Source: Paenibacillus castaneae
GTDB taxonomy: Bacteria > Bacillota > Bacilli > Paenibacillales > Paenibacillaceae
DNA: 64,000 bases
Direction: 5' to 3'
Assembly: GCF_002884445.1 (NCBI RefSeq)
Contig: NZ_KZ614144.1
Coordinates: 2,775,551 to 2,839,550, forward strand
The position numbers and the translations under genes were made by a program. Shown here piece after piece: positions 52,034 through 60,821 of this stretch (positions within the stretch are counted from its first letter, which is position 1; each line of letters begins with the position of its first letter). The notes under the pieces were generated by a model, which saw only the letters and a list, made by a program, of their open reading frames with translations, made no database searches and had not been told where the DNA came from.

Positions 52034-52576
52034 TTGATTTATGATAAACCAAATAAAACAATTACTACTAAAAGGTTATTGCTAAGACTGTTTCAAACAT
52101 CAGATGCATCAGAGGTTACTAGACTTTGTGATAATTACAACATATACAAAAACACTTTGTATCTACCATATCCCTATTCCATAGAGGATGCTTTACCTTG
52201 GATAGAAAATCATCTTGATAATTTTAATAATAATAGATCATTTGAATTTGCAATTACAGACAAGGCTACAGGAAATTTATACGGAGCAATAGCTTTAACA
52301 AACAATCAAAAATTTAATAATGGTGAAATTGCTTATTGGATTGGAGAAGAATATTGGGGAAGTGGTTATGCCACAGAGGCAGGCGAAGCGATACTCGAAT
52401 TTGCTTTTCTTGAAAAGCAATATCACAAAGTATATGCTCGTCATTTTATGTCAAATCCGGCTTCTGGAAGGGTTATAAAGAAGATAGGCATGGTGCAGGA
52501 AGGTATCTTAAGAGACCATGTGATGAAGGAAAATCAATATGTTGATCTTATTTATTATGGAATTATTAATAAATAA
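52034..52576 (+). CDS. RimJ/RimL-type GNAT acetyltransferase, 180 aa
   Basis: TTG start after GGGGAGGAGAATTGTT. Pattern IYDKPNKTITTKRLLLRLFQTSDASEVTRLCDN, EIAYWIGEEYWGSGYATEAGEAILEFAF (acetyl-CoA binding) and NPASGRVIKKIGMVQEGILRDHVMKENQYVDLIYYGI is the standard RimL-like layout. Probably acetylates a protein N-terminus or an amine compound. Single-gene cassette between CSE46 and CSE47. Confidence 0.92.
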   Translation: MIYDKPNKTITTKRLLLRLFQTSDASEVTRLCDNYNIYKNTLYLPYPYSIEDALPWIENHLDNFNNNRSFEFAITDKATGNLYGAIALTNNQKFNNGEIAYWIGEEYWGSGYATEAGEAILEFAFLEKQYHKVYARHFMSNPASGRVIKKIGMVQEGILRDHVMKENQYVDLIYYGIINK

Positions 52577-52687
52577 ATCCATAGGAGAAGCTTACGTCAC
52601 GCAACCTCACCAAACAACCGAATCATCGCATTCCGGAAGAATTGTGGTTTTGTAGAGCCACGCTTCGCCTCCAACTCCACCATGGAA

Positions 52688-52713
52688 GACCCGACCTTAT
52701 CAGGTCGGGTTTT
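52688..52713 (+). terminator. Terminator before CSE47
   Basis: ACCCGACCT and AGGTCGGGT pair around TATC, then TTTTTG. Confidence 0.85.
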
Positions 52714-52732
52714 TGAGTTCTGGGTCGTTTTT

Positions 52733-52762
52733 ATTAAGCTAACGGACAGGATAGTAACAATA
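52733..52762 (+). repeat. CSE47, right core
   Basis: TTAAGCTAACGGACAGGATA then GTAACAATAT. The 340 bp after it hold no gene; a hairpin at 52971-53006 (ATCAAG..CTTGAT) may relate to the minus-strand operon end. Confidence 0.88.
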
Positions 52763-53105
52763 TACGGTGCTGATTGGTAGTTGAAATTGCTCTGAAAATT
52801 TCTTGTGGGAGGCAACTTAGTTTTATATACTAACAGTTACGATGAATATTAGTAGACATAATGTCTACTAAACTGAGAGGTACTTAATCATTTGCAATTT
52901 TACAAGTGTCTGTAACCACTCTTGGAGCGCTAATCCACGTAATGGTTAAAGCGGCATAGTAGCATGAACACATCAAGTCCGCATTCAATTGGATGCAGGC
53001 TTGATATGTTCTTGTGAAGGGAGGGCCACCAAATGGGGATATGTCCCACTCTTATCTGGAGACATATAATGTTCCGTTTTAGCTAGCTTTAATAGGACGT
53101 TCTAT

Positions 53106-54455
53106 TTACTCATTAATGTAAGTGTTGACTCGGTTTTGAATCAACTTACTGACATCTTCAACTGATTTCTGGCCGCTCATATAGGAATCAAATTCTTCAA
53201 TCGCAATGGAAACGACCTTGAAATCACTAGATAAATTCGTACTCACTCCACCGATGAGCTGCTGTAATTCTTTCATCTTACTTTCTACTGTTTTAGCATC
53301 AACCTTCTGTCCAAGAAGTGTACCATCTACTGCCTGCTGCTTGGCATCCTTGAGCTGTTTCTCCACAACTCCCTTGTGCATCGCAAAGCCAAATACCGCT
53401 GGTGAAGATTGCATTTCCTCGGAAAGCATGAATTTAATAAATTTCCAAGCTTCATCTTGAACTTTAGACTTGCTGTTCATGCCTAAACTGAAATTCGACT
53501 TAAATGGCGTTCCGTTATTTTGTCCAGTTACTGTTGGTTTTTGATAGATATTAAACTTTGGATCAAGCACTTGAGCTAGACCTGTTGTTGGATCGAGAAG
53601 GTTAGCATTGCCGAACAAGGAATCGGAATATTCACGCGAATAATCGGAACTAAGCACACCTTCATCATACATCGATTTGATTTGCTTCATCATACCTCGA
53701 AACAGATCGGAATCGAAATTTGCTTGACCTTGATTAATGAGCTTATCATAATTAGCCTCTATATACTCCGATAACAGTTGCCCTGAGTATAGATTACCAA
53801 ATGCCACAACATCTTCACCAACTTGTTCCTTAAGCTTCTTTGAAATTTCTTCAAAGTCATCCCATGTCCAGGTTCGATCATCAATTTCAATATTACCTTG
53901 CTTTAACAAGTCTTTATTGCCAGTAAACGATTCAAGGACAAATGAGAATGGCATTGCGTACAAACCATCACCATTCTGGGAGTTTTTAAAGATATTCTGA
54001 TAGTACTGATTTTTATCAAAGTCAGAATCTTTGTCCATCAGATCATAGTAATTAACTAACATATTCTTAGCTACATATTTGTCCTTCGGCAGTTCATTCG
54101 TTACGATGATGTCTGCCCCTTTGCCAGACATCATCTGCGTGCTGACCGTTTGTACATATTTCTCAATATCGCCCTTTGTTAATGGTGCACTCGTTGTATT
54201 TTCCTCTATTTGAGATGTAGCTTTATACTCCTTAGTTACAATGTTGATATCTGGACGAATTTTTTTATATTTCTCAATTGCTTCATCTAAATAAGGATGT
54301 GCTGACATCAGTGCAATCTCAATCGTTGTGCCATTTGTACCTGATTGTTCATCAGATGCTCCACCTCCACCTGATCCCACGTTGCTGCTAGAGCATCCCG
54401 ATAATACGATTATCATTGTTAATAAGGCCAGTATCCATTTTCTATTCAAATTCAT
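53106..54455 (-). CDS. ABC transporter solute-binding lipoprotein, 449 aa
   Basis: Signal peptide and lipobox (ILALLTMIIVLSGCSSS). Family 1 binding-protein core: IEIALMSAHPYLDEAIEKYKKIRPDINIVTK, GADIIVTNELPKDKY, YAMPFSFVLESFTGNKDLLKQ, SNFSLGMNSKSKVQDEAWKFIKFMLSEEMQ. Last gene of a minus-strand operon: two permeases, an HlyD-like adaptor, then this. No ABC ATPase is present. Ligand likely an oligosaccharide, but unproven. Confidence 0.88.
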   Translation of the reverse strand: MNLNRKWILALLTMIIVLSGCSSSNVGSGGGGASDEQSGTNGTTIEIALMSAHPYLDEAIEKYKKIRPDINIVTKEYKATSQIEENTTSAPLTKGDIEKYVQTVSTQMMSGKGADIIVTNELPKDKYVAKNMLVNYYDLMDKDSDFDKNQYYQNIFKNSQNGDGLYAMPFSFVLESFTGNKDLLKQGNIEIDDRTWTWDDFEEISKKLKEQVGEDVVAFGNLYSGQLLSEYIEANYDKLINQGQANFDSDLFRGMMKQIKSMYDEGVLSSDYSREYSDSLFGNANLLDPTTGLAQVLDPKFNIYQKPTVTGQNNGTPFKSNFSLGMNSKSKVQDEAWKFIKFMLSEEMQSSPAVFGFAMHKGVVEKQLKDAKQQAVDGTLLGQKVDAKTVESKMKELQQLIGGVSTNLSSDFKVVSIAIEEFDSYMSGQKSVEDVSKLIQNRVNTYINE

Positions 54456-54464
54456 TCATTCCCT

Positions 54465-55583
54465 TCAATAAATTCGGATTCGATTACCTTCCTGCAGTGG
54501 TTCACTTGATTCAATAATGATCTCATCATTTGGACTTAACCCGTTCACTACTACGATGTCATCCACGGTTGAATCACCTGTTAAAACATAAGCTTTGCGT
54601 GCATTGAACGTATTGCCGAGTGAGCTTTTCTTCTCCTCAACTACATAGACATAGCTTCCTGTCGCATCTTTATGAACCCATTTCTTTGGTAACACAAAAC
54701 CCTTTTCATTGGATTCTTTCTTGATATCAACACTTACTTGTTCTCCGCCTTTAAGACCATCATCGGTGACAGAAACAACAACCTGATAACTGGAATCAAT
54801 GGGTGCATCTTCACTGGAATCTTCTCTATTCTCTTTAGATGCAACTTTAATCTCTTGAATTGTACCGTTAACCAATTTATTGTCTTTCACCAATCGAACA
54901 GAAACCTTAGACCCAATCTCGAATAATGCCGTATTTCCCGAATCGACAGTAAATAAAAATTCGAAGCCCTTGCCACTATCCATGAGTGTCAATATTGTCC
55001 CACCTTGTGAGACATTCATGCTGTCCTCATCTACGATCTTTGTAATCTTGCCGGAAAAGGGAGCAGTCAGTGTTTGCTTGTCCGCTTTATCTTTACGCAG
55101 CTTACTCAATTTTCTTTGTGCCAGTTCAAGATCCATATTATCCAGTTCAAAATCTCGCTTAGCTTTGGCAATGACTTGCTCATCACCCTCTCTCAGCGCA
55201 TTCATTAAGTTCTCCTTCAACACCTCCCGATTCATATTTTGCTTTTTCAGCGCCATTTCCTCTTGGTAAAGCTGCTCATCCAGTTCAGAGCTGTCGAATG
55301 TCACGAGCTTTTGACCCTTCTTAACTTTTTCATTCTCTTTTACATGTACCTTCAAAATTTTAGAGCCACTCTCATTCATCAACTCCACCTGCTTGCGAGG
55401 CGTCAAAACTCCACTCCCGTTGACCTGATGAACTAATGGCTTAGAAGCGATCTTCTCCGTAATCACTTTGGGCAGCATCATCGTTTCGAGTGTGCTGCTA
55501 AAAAAAGTCAGGCCAGCCAATATCGCAAAGAACAATATAAACAAAACAGTCGTTATACGTTGTCGCCTAGATATACTTGTCAT
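54465..55583 (-). CDS. HlyD/RND-type membrane-fusion adaptor, 372 aa
   Basis: One N-terminal membrane segment (TTVLFILFFAILAGLTFF) then a lipoyl-like and beta-barrel adaptor: VNGSGVLTPRKQVELMNESGSKILKVHVKENEKVKKGQKLVTFD, a coiled-coil hairpin (EEMALKKQNMNREVLKENLMNAL), TLTAPFSGKITKIVDEDSMNVSQGG. Such proteins normally work with exporters of the MacAB or bacteriocin kind. Finding one between importer-type permeases and their binding protein is unusual. Confidence 0.85.
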   Translation of the reverse strand: MTSISRRQRITTVLFILFFAILAGLTFFSSTLETMMLPKVITEKIASKPLVHQVNGSGVLTPRKQVELMNESGSKILKVHVKENEKVKKGQKLVTFDSSELDEQLYQEEMALKKQNMNREVLKENLMNALREGDEQVIAKAKRDFELDNMDLELAQRKLSKLRKDKADKQTLTAPFSGKITKIVDEDSMNVSQGGTILTLMDSGKGFEFLFTVDSGNTALFEIGSKVSVRLVKDNKLVNGTIQEIKVASKENREDSSEDAPIDSSYQVVVSVTDDGLKGGEQVSVDIKKESNEKGFVLPKKWVHKDATGSYVYVVEEKKSSLGNTFNARKAYVLTGDSTVDDIVVVNGLSPNDEIIIESSEPLQEGNRIRIY

Positions 55584-55593
55584 CTCATTCCAC

Positions 55594-56451
55594 CTATCCT
55601 TTAATTCCAGAAAGCTCTATGCCCTCAATAAAATACCGTTCCGCAAGAAGAAACAAAAGAAGCATAGGCATCATATACAAGACCGCAGCCGCAAAGGATA
55701 CCCCAAACGCATCTTCCTGCAAGCGAGATAGAAAAATGGACAAGGGCTGTAAAGCGGCATCCTGCAGAAATATCAGTGGCTGCTCCACCATATTCCAGTA
55801 ATCTGCAAATAGCAGAACGACAAGCGCTGCCATGCCAGGTTTCACCATAGGCAGGACCATCGTAACAAAGGAACGGAAATAGCCTGCCCCATCCATTTTG
55901 GCTGCTTCCATATATGCAGTTGGAATTTGGAGCATAAATTGTCTGAGCAGGAACACGCCAAACGCTGCAAATATTCCTGGTAAAATAATAGAGCTCGGAC
56001 TATTAATAAGCCCCAATCGATCCGACATAATGTAATTCGGTACTAGTGTGACCTGAAACGGCATCAGCATCGTTATTAGATACACAATAAATAATGGCTC
56101 TCTACCAGGAAATCGCAGCTTCGCAAATGCAAATGCCGCTAGTGTTGCCACCACGACCTGACCTATAATAATTGGAACCACCATAAATACAGAATTCCAA
56201 AACATACGAAGAAATTGCGAGGTTGAAATAAGCACCTTAAAAAATTGCTCGAACGAAACCCAATCTGGAATTAGCTTCAAATTCGCAAAATCATTTATCT
56301 GAGTACTACCTAACATGCCGTAATTCAGCATAATTTCCTTCTCCGTCATCAAGGAGCTTACTATTGTCAGTACAACAGGAAACAACATGACAAGTGCTAT
56401 TACGGTTAAGAAGATAGTGAGTAGCAGTGTTCTTATCTGTTTCTGTTTCAT
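55594..56451 (-). CDS. Carbohydrate ABC permease (MalG type), 285 aa
   Basis: Six hydrophobic segments and the EAA loop, here YMEAAKMDGAGYFRSFVTMVLPMVKPGMAAL, the contact for an ATPase. LITMLMPFQVTLVPNYI and VFLLRQFMLQIPTAYMEAA are typical of MalG relatives. The order in the operon is 56466 permease, this gene, adaptor, binding protein. The ATPase must be supplied elsewhere (for example a shared MsmX-like protein). Confidence 0.9.
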   Translation of the reverse strand: MKQKQIRTLLLTIFLTVIALVMLFPVVLTIVSSLMTEKEIMLNYGMLGSTQINDFANLKLIPDWVSFEQFFKVLISTSQFLRMFWNSVFMVVPIIIGQVVVATLAAFAFAKLRFPGREPLFIVYLITMLMPFQVTLVPNYIMSDRLGLINSPSSIILPGIFAAFGVFLLRQFMLQIPTAYMEAAKMDGAGYFRSFVTMVLPMVKPGMAALVVLLFADYWNMVEQPLIFLQDAALQPLSIFLSRLQEDAFGVSFAAAVLYMMPMLLLFLLAERYFIEGIELSGIKG

Positions 56452-56465
56452 CTACACACCTTCCC

Positions 56466-57347
56466 TTAATCCATAAACGAACGGAACTTTTGTTCAACTC
56501 GGAATAGTATTAGAACAATGACTAGAATGCAGAGCACCATCAAGCATGCTGCAGCCGACAGCTTCTGTATATCGAGCGATAGGAACATATTGTTCATATA
56601 GTGCTGAAGCATATAGATGCTGTCATGTGGATAGTCACCTGCAACTAAATAGATTTCCCGAAATACCTTGAATGAGTTCAGAATCGACATCAGTATAACT
56701 AAAAATCCTGTCGGTATTAAATAAATCAAGGTGATCTGGAGCTTACGAGCCCAGCTTGCTCCTTCTAGGTCTGCTATCTCATAATATTGATCAGGGATAT
56801 TTTGTAACCCGGCTAAGAACAGGATCACGTTATAGCCAATGTTTTTCCATACATAGATAAATATAATGACTCCTTGTGCCCAATCTGATTTCATCCAATC
56901 AATCCGATTGATTCCAAGCCACTCCAATACATAATTGAAAAAACCATTCCAATCAAATAAAATCTGCCATACGAGCACAATTGAAGCTACTGGAACAACG
57001 AGCGGCAGCACATAAGAGGTGCGCAGCCAGTTTCGAAAGAAGACTCGTTTGTTAAGCAGCATGGCAAGAGAAAGTGACAATACAATAAGAATGGGAACGC
57101 CAATAATAGTAAACCTGAATGTATTTCCCATTGCCTTTTGAAAGGACGAACTGGCTAATAGGTTCTGATAATTGGCAAGCGAGAACCCTGCTTCTCCGCT
57201 TGGATTCTCAAAAGAAAATGCAATACTTTGACCAAACGGAATTAAATAAAATAAGGCAAAACCTATTAAGCTCGGAGCAAGAAAGCAGAAAGCCGCAAGA
57301 ATCTCCTTACGAGCCAAATTTGATATTCTCACAGCATCCCCATCCAT
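56466..57347 (-). CDS. Carbohydrate ABC permease (MalF type), 293 aa
   Basis: First gene of the operon. Six hydrophobic segments; EAA loop as YYEIADLEGASWARKLQITLIYLIPTGF. FLAPSLIGFALFYLIPFGQSIAFSFENPSG is the usual MalF-like start. ATG 57347 has no good ribosome site; a strong site (AGGAGG, complement 57378-57383) instead starts a 20-codon frame at 57369 that overlaps this start in another frame, suggesting coupling. A later GTG (VRISNL) is also possible. Confidence 0.9.
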   Translation of the reverse strand: MDGDAVRISNLARKEILAAFCFLAPSLIGFALFYLIPFGQSIAFSFENPSGEAGFSLANYQNLLASSSFQKAMGNTFRFTIIGVPILIVLSLSLAMLLNKRVFFRNWLRTSYVLPLVVPVASIVLVWQILFDWNGFFNYVLEWLGINRIDWMKSDWAQGVIIFIYVWKNIGYNVILFLAGLQNIPDQYYEIADLEGASWARKLQITLIYLIPTGFLVILMSILNSFKVFREIYLVAGDYPHDSIYMLQHYMNNMFLSLDIQKLSAAACLMVLCILVIVLILFRVEQKFRSFMD

Positions 57348-57369
57348 TTTCGGTTTTTAAAATATACAT
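57307..57369 (-). CDS. Short leader frame before the permease operon, 20 aa
   Basis: ATG 57369 after AGGAGGAACAAAAA; reads YILKTENGWGCC..FGS and stops at 57307 inside the permease coding region in another frame. Could couple translation to the permease or reflect a frame change at its start. Confidence 0.35.
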   Translation of the reverse strand: MYILKTENGWGCCENIKFGS

Positions 57370-57416
57370 TTTTTGTTCCTCCTAGGCTTGATGCAACCAT
57401 CGTATAATAAACGATG

Positions 57417-57469
57417 TTAAATCCTTGTTAAGTGCTTAACATAGATTTAACTTGTATTTAGGTATAATA
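57417..57469 (+). promoter_or_regulatory. Promoter of the two-component operon with TTAA repeats
   Basis: TATAAT at 57464-57469. Upstream, TTAA boxes at 57417, 57428, 57436 and 57447, the middle two forming the palindrome GTTAAGTGCTTAAC. Spacing of 11, 8 and 11 suits binding by an OmpR-type regulator, so autoregulation and control of the divergent ABC operon are plausible. Confidence 0.45.
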
Positions 57470-57489
57470 GTAAAAGAGGTGATTTGTGT

Positions 57490-58179
57490 ATGAGGATACT
57501 CGTTGTAGAGGACGAGCTTGATCTGCAAGAAGCGATTGCAGAGGGGCTTAGAATAGATGGTTATGCCGTTGATACCTGTGACAACGGTGAAGCAGCTTAC
57601 GAGCTTTTATATGAAATAAATTATGATTTGGTTGTTCTTGACTTAAACCTCCCGAAATGGGATGGGCTTGAGGTTTTAGCTAAAATACGAGATGAAAGGC
57701 CGGAATTAAAGGTGCTCATTCTCAGTGCAAGAGGTAGTGTTAATGACAAAGTAAAAGGCTTAGACTTAGGTGCAAATGATTACTTAGCTAAGCCATTTGA
57801 TTTTGCAGAGTTGGAAGCAAGAATACGAAATTTGTTAAGGCGTAAGTTTGTACAAGAAAGTAGTATGCTGTCCTGCGGTACAATTAAAGTCGATTTATCA
57901 AAGCGTGTTGCTCATGTTAATAAAGATGAGATATCACTTACAAAAAAAGAATTTGCTTTGCTTGAATATTTCTTGCTTAACAAGGATAGGGTGGTTAGCC
58001 AAGAAGAATTAATTGAACATATCTGGGATCAGAATGCGGATAGCTTTAGTGGTGCTATACGGGTTCATATTGCGACACTACGTAAGAAGTTGAGGGCTGT
58101 CTTAAACTACGACCCCATAGGAACAAAAATCGGAGAGGGATACTTTTTATCAGATAAGGAAGGTGATGCTGATGCTTAA
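57490..58179 (+). CDS. OmpR-family response regulator, 229 aa
   Basis: ATG 57490 after AAGAGGTGATTTGTGT. Receiver domain with acidic VEDE, phosphorylated Asp in LVVLDLNLP (about residue 51), Thr/Ser in ILSARGS and Lys in LAKPF. Winged-helix DNA-binding C-terminus (SLTKKEFALLEYFLLNKDRVVSQEELIEHIWD..VRVHIATLRKKL-like). Its end overlaps the kinase start. Probably regulates the divergent ABC/adaptor operon. Confidence 0.93.
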   Translation: MRILVVEDELDLQEAIAEGLRIDGYAVDTCDNGEAAYELLYEINYDLVVLDLNLPKWDGLEVLAKIRDERPELKVLILSARGSVNDKVKGLDLGANDYLAKPFDFAELEARIRNLLRRKFVQESSMLSCGTIKVDLSKRVAHVNKDEISLTKKEFALLEYFLLNKDRVVSQEELIEHIWDQNADSFSGAIRVHIATLRKKLRAVLNYDPIGTKIGEGYFLSDKEGDADA

Positions 58180-59320
58180 AAAAATGCCAATTCGATTGCG
58201 ACTTACGGTTATGACCGTTGCACTTTTGACTGTTTGTTGTGTAGGTCTTACCTTAATACTTAATTTATCTGCGGATACGATGGCTGCAAGGATTGATGCA
58301 GCTACGGTATTACCGGCCAAAGAAATTAGCGATAATGGACAGGTTGATGAAAGCCCTCAATTACCGTCAAGCAGCATAATCACTCCCGTTCCATCTGATG
58401 ATTCTGAGCAAGCAAGAATGGATTTTAAAATAAAAAGTATTATTTATATGATTTTAATTATTGTAGGCGGCGGATTCTTAACCAACTATATTTCGGGTAA
58501 GGCATTAAAGCCTCTTCATACACTAAATGGTCAAGTGAAGAACATAAATGTGCATAATCTATCTGAAACATTAGCTGTGCCGCCTACAAAGGATGAAATT
58601 GCAGAGCTTACTGTAACATTTAATGAAATGACAGATAAGCTAAATAATGCTTTTATGATGCAAGGAAGATTTTCAGCAAATGCTGCACACGAGCTTAGGA
58701 CACCTCTTGCTGTTTTACAAACAAAGGTTGATGTATTTAAGAAGAAAAGGGATCATACAATCGAGGAATACAATGCTCTTATTTCCGTTATTGAAAAGCA
58801 AACCTATCGCTTGAGAGGCCTCGTAGGCAACCTGTTGGAAATGACAAATATGAAAGATAACGGAGAGCAAAGCAGCATTTACTTAAAGGATATTTTTGAG
58901 GATATTATTTCCGAGCTTTCTCACATAGCTAAAGACAAACATGTTACGCTGTCCTTAGATTGTAATAATAGCATTGTTACTGGTAACACCGACTTATTGT
59001 ATCGTGCGTTTTACAACCTCGTGGAAAACGGAATAAAGTACAATATTGACGGCGGAAGCGTTGAGGTCAATGTATACAGACTAAGTAAAGAACAGGTTTC
59101 GATCAAAATTAAGGATACAGGAATCGGTATTACCGATAATAACAAAAAGAATATATTCGAGCCTTTTTATCGTGTTGACAAATCACGCTCACGCCAAGTC
59201 GCTGGTGCGGGCTTAGGGCTTTCGATTGTTGACAGTATTATCAAAAAGCATAAGGGCACGCTTACGGTTACTAATAATGAAAATGGCGGAACTTGCTTTA
59301 ATGTAATCTTAACTATATAG
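58172..59320 (+). CDS. Sensor histidine kinase, 382 aa
   Basis: ATG 58172 after AAGGAAGGTGATGCTG, overlapping the regulator stop. Two membrane helices (RLTVMTVALLTVCCVGLTLIL, IIYMILIIVGGGFLTNYI) enclose a short outside loop of about 60 residues. HAMP, then H-box FSANAAHELRTPLAV, N-box NLVENGIKYN, G-box KDTGIGI and GAGLGLSIVDSI. Small extracellular sensor typical of VanS/CutS-like kinases; signal unknown. Confidence 0.92.
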   Translation: MLKKMPIRLRLTVMTVALLTVCCVGLTLILNLSADTMAARIDAATVLPAKEISDNGQVDESPQLPSSSIITPVPSDDSEQARMDFKIKSIIYMILIIVGGGFLTNYISGKALKPLHTLNGQVKNINVHNLSETLAVPPTKDEIAELTVTFNEMTDKLNNAFMMQGRFSANAAHELRTPLAVLQTKVDVFKKKRDHTIEEYNALISVIEKQTYRLRGLVGNLLEMTNMKDNGEQSSIYLKDIFEDIISELSHIAKDKHVTLSLDCNNSIVTGNTDLLYRAFYNLVENGIKYNIDGGSVEVNVYRLSKEQVSIKIKDTGIGITDNNKKNIFEPFYRVDKSRSRQVAGAGLGLSIVDSIIKKHKGTLTVTNNENGGTCFNVILTI

Positions 59321-59393
59321 CCGTTCGATCCACGCCGAAGCAGTGGAAATACTTAAGTAAAAGCGGGATGAGTAGATTTATTATTAGAAGTGA

Positions 59394-59435
59394 TCCTCCC
59401 TACAGCGATGAATGGCTGTGGGGAGGTTTTATTTT
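59394..59435 (+). terminator. Terminator after the kinase
   Basis: CCTCCCTACAGC and GCTGTGGGGAGG pair around an 8-nt loop, followed by TTTTATTTTTATTT. Confidence 0.9.
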
Positions 59436-59550
59436 TATTTAGAAGGAGACTCCGCTCACCACCATTAATACGATTTAAGAGGTGAGTGCAGTCATAGGTT
59501 ACTTATGTGTTATATGGAGGTTCGGCTACTTTAGTCTTCTAAACAAACCT

Positions 59551-59580
59551 CGTTGAGCTAACTGGCAGTATAGTTTAATT
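59551..59580 (+). repeat. CSE48, right core
   Basis: CGTTGAGCTAACTGGCAGTA then TAGTTTAATT. Preceded by CAAACCTCG, perhaps the right stem arm of a lost left half. Confidence 0.9.
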
Positions 59581-59663
59581 AAAGCCGTTTTTTATTGACC
59601 GCAATCAATTGATTTCGATTAGAATAAGATCAAATTACTTTCGAAGGGTGATCAAGGGATAAT

Positions 59664-60641
59664 ATGGATAAGAAAATTAAACAGCTATTCAATCCAGATA
59701 TATTGAGACAAGCCGCAGTACGTTATGGTATACGCGAAGACTCAATGATCGAATTAAATGGGTTTCAAAACTTCGTATATTCTGGATTGGCCGGAGAACG
59801 TGAAATTATTTTAAGAATTGCACATATCACACATCGGAATGAAATATTAACGAAAGCGGAATTAGACTTTATCATGTTTTTGGCGGAGTCCGGTGTAAAA
59901 GTAGCTAGACCGATTCATTCTTTAACGGGTGATCTTCTCCATACAATTGATGATGCTTTTGTTGTGACAGCTTTTGAGAAAGTCTCTGGGCGAAATGCAA
60001 AAATTGCCGAGGAGAGCAATACTTTTTATGAGAATATAGGTCAATTTGTTGGAAAAATACATAAGCTTTCACTGCACTATACCCCCCAGCATTCACGCTA
60101 TGAATGGAATGACAATGCATTATTAGCTTCATTTAAAAACTATTGTCCATCAGAATTATATAGCAGTTTCGACCGTTTAATTGAGGAAGTTAGCGCTCTT
60201 TCCAAGGATAAAGATACGTACGGTCTTATTCATGGGGATGTCAGTTGCGGTAATTATCTAAATGATGGGGATAAGGCCAATATTATTGATTTTGACGAGG
60301 CGGAATATAGCTGGTTTGTGTCTGATATTGCTACACCTTTATTTTATGAAATCCCTATCCCGTGGGTTGTGGATGTAGAGGTAAGAAAGGAGATTACAAA
60401 GCGCTTTTTTTCCAACTTCTTAAATGGCTATTGTAAAGAAAATACGGTAAGTCAAGTATGGTTAAAGAAAATACCTTTATTTATCGATTTAAGACAAGCT
60501 AGAGTTTTATCCGCATTATATAGAAGTAGAGATTTTAATTCTCCTGATTGGAGTGAATGGGATGAACAAGCTAGACGCTTCTACTATCTCAACTTACTGA
60601 ATAACACCCCCTATATTGATTTGGACTTCTCGCGAATGTAA
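59664..60641 (+). CDS. Phosphotransferase (APH/SrkA-like), 325 aa
   Basis: APH-type kinase: FQNFVYSGLAGEREIILRIA (ATP-binding strand), catalytic loop YGLIHGDVSCGNYLN, metal Asp in ANIIDFDEAEYSWFVSDIATPLFYE. Full length for SrkA/homoserine-kinase-like proteins. Substrate unknown; relatives in cassettes are often called aminoglycoside phosphotransferases without evidence. Between CSE48 and CSE49, the last pair of the array. Confidence 0.88.
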   Translation: MDKKIKQLFNPDILRQAAVRYGIREDSMIELNGFQNFVYSGLAGEREIILRIAHITHRNEILTKAELDFIMFLAESGVKVARPIHSLTGDLLHTIDDAFVVTAFEKVSGRNAKIAEESNTFYENIGQFVGKIHKLSLHYTPQHSRYEWNDNALLASFKNYCPSELYSSFDRLIEEVSALSKDKDTYGLIHGDVSCGNYLNDGDKANIIDFDEAEYSWFVSDIATPLFYEIPIPWVVDVEVRKEITKRFFSNFLNGYCKENTVSQVWLKKIPLFIDLRQARVLSALYRSRDFNSPDWSEWDEQARRFYYLNLLNNTPYIDLDFSRM

Positions 60642-60650
60642 AATGGTTTA

Positions 60651-60750
60651 TTCCACTGACGGGCAACGCTAGCAGCGTAACAATCAACAAGTGGAGGCAG
60701 CCGGCATGTAACAACAGCCTCGTTGAGGTAACGGGCAGGATAAGAGTTAC
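60651..60750 (+). repeat. CSE49, paired core element, last of the array
   Basis: Left half CCACTGACGGGCAACGCTAG, stem GAGGCAGCC../..AACAGCCTC, right core GAGGTAACGGGCAGGATAAG. No core was found to its right. Confidence 0.85.
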
Positions 60751-60821
60751 TCGAAGAAGTCGAGGTCAACGGAATCTATATGGTAATATTAAACAATAAT
60801 ATCGATACGGGGGAGTTCAAA

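Noticed and set aside
52597..52815. Minus-strand frame of 72 codons
   Set aside because: Runs through a terminator and CSE47; no start signal.
1163..60750. CRISPR array
   Set aside because: The repeats are 0.1-7 kb apart, palindromic and separated by genes, and no cas gene is present.
1163..60750. Classical integron attC sites
   Set aside because: The element does not start with RYYYAAC and end with GTTRRRY pairing across the whole site; instead each half is itself a palindrome. No intI-type insertion is seen in the recombinase.
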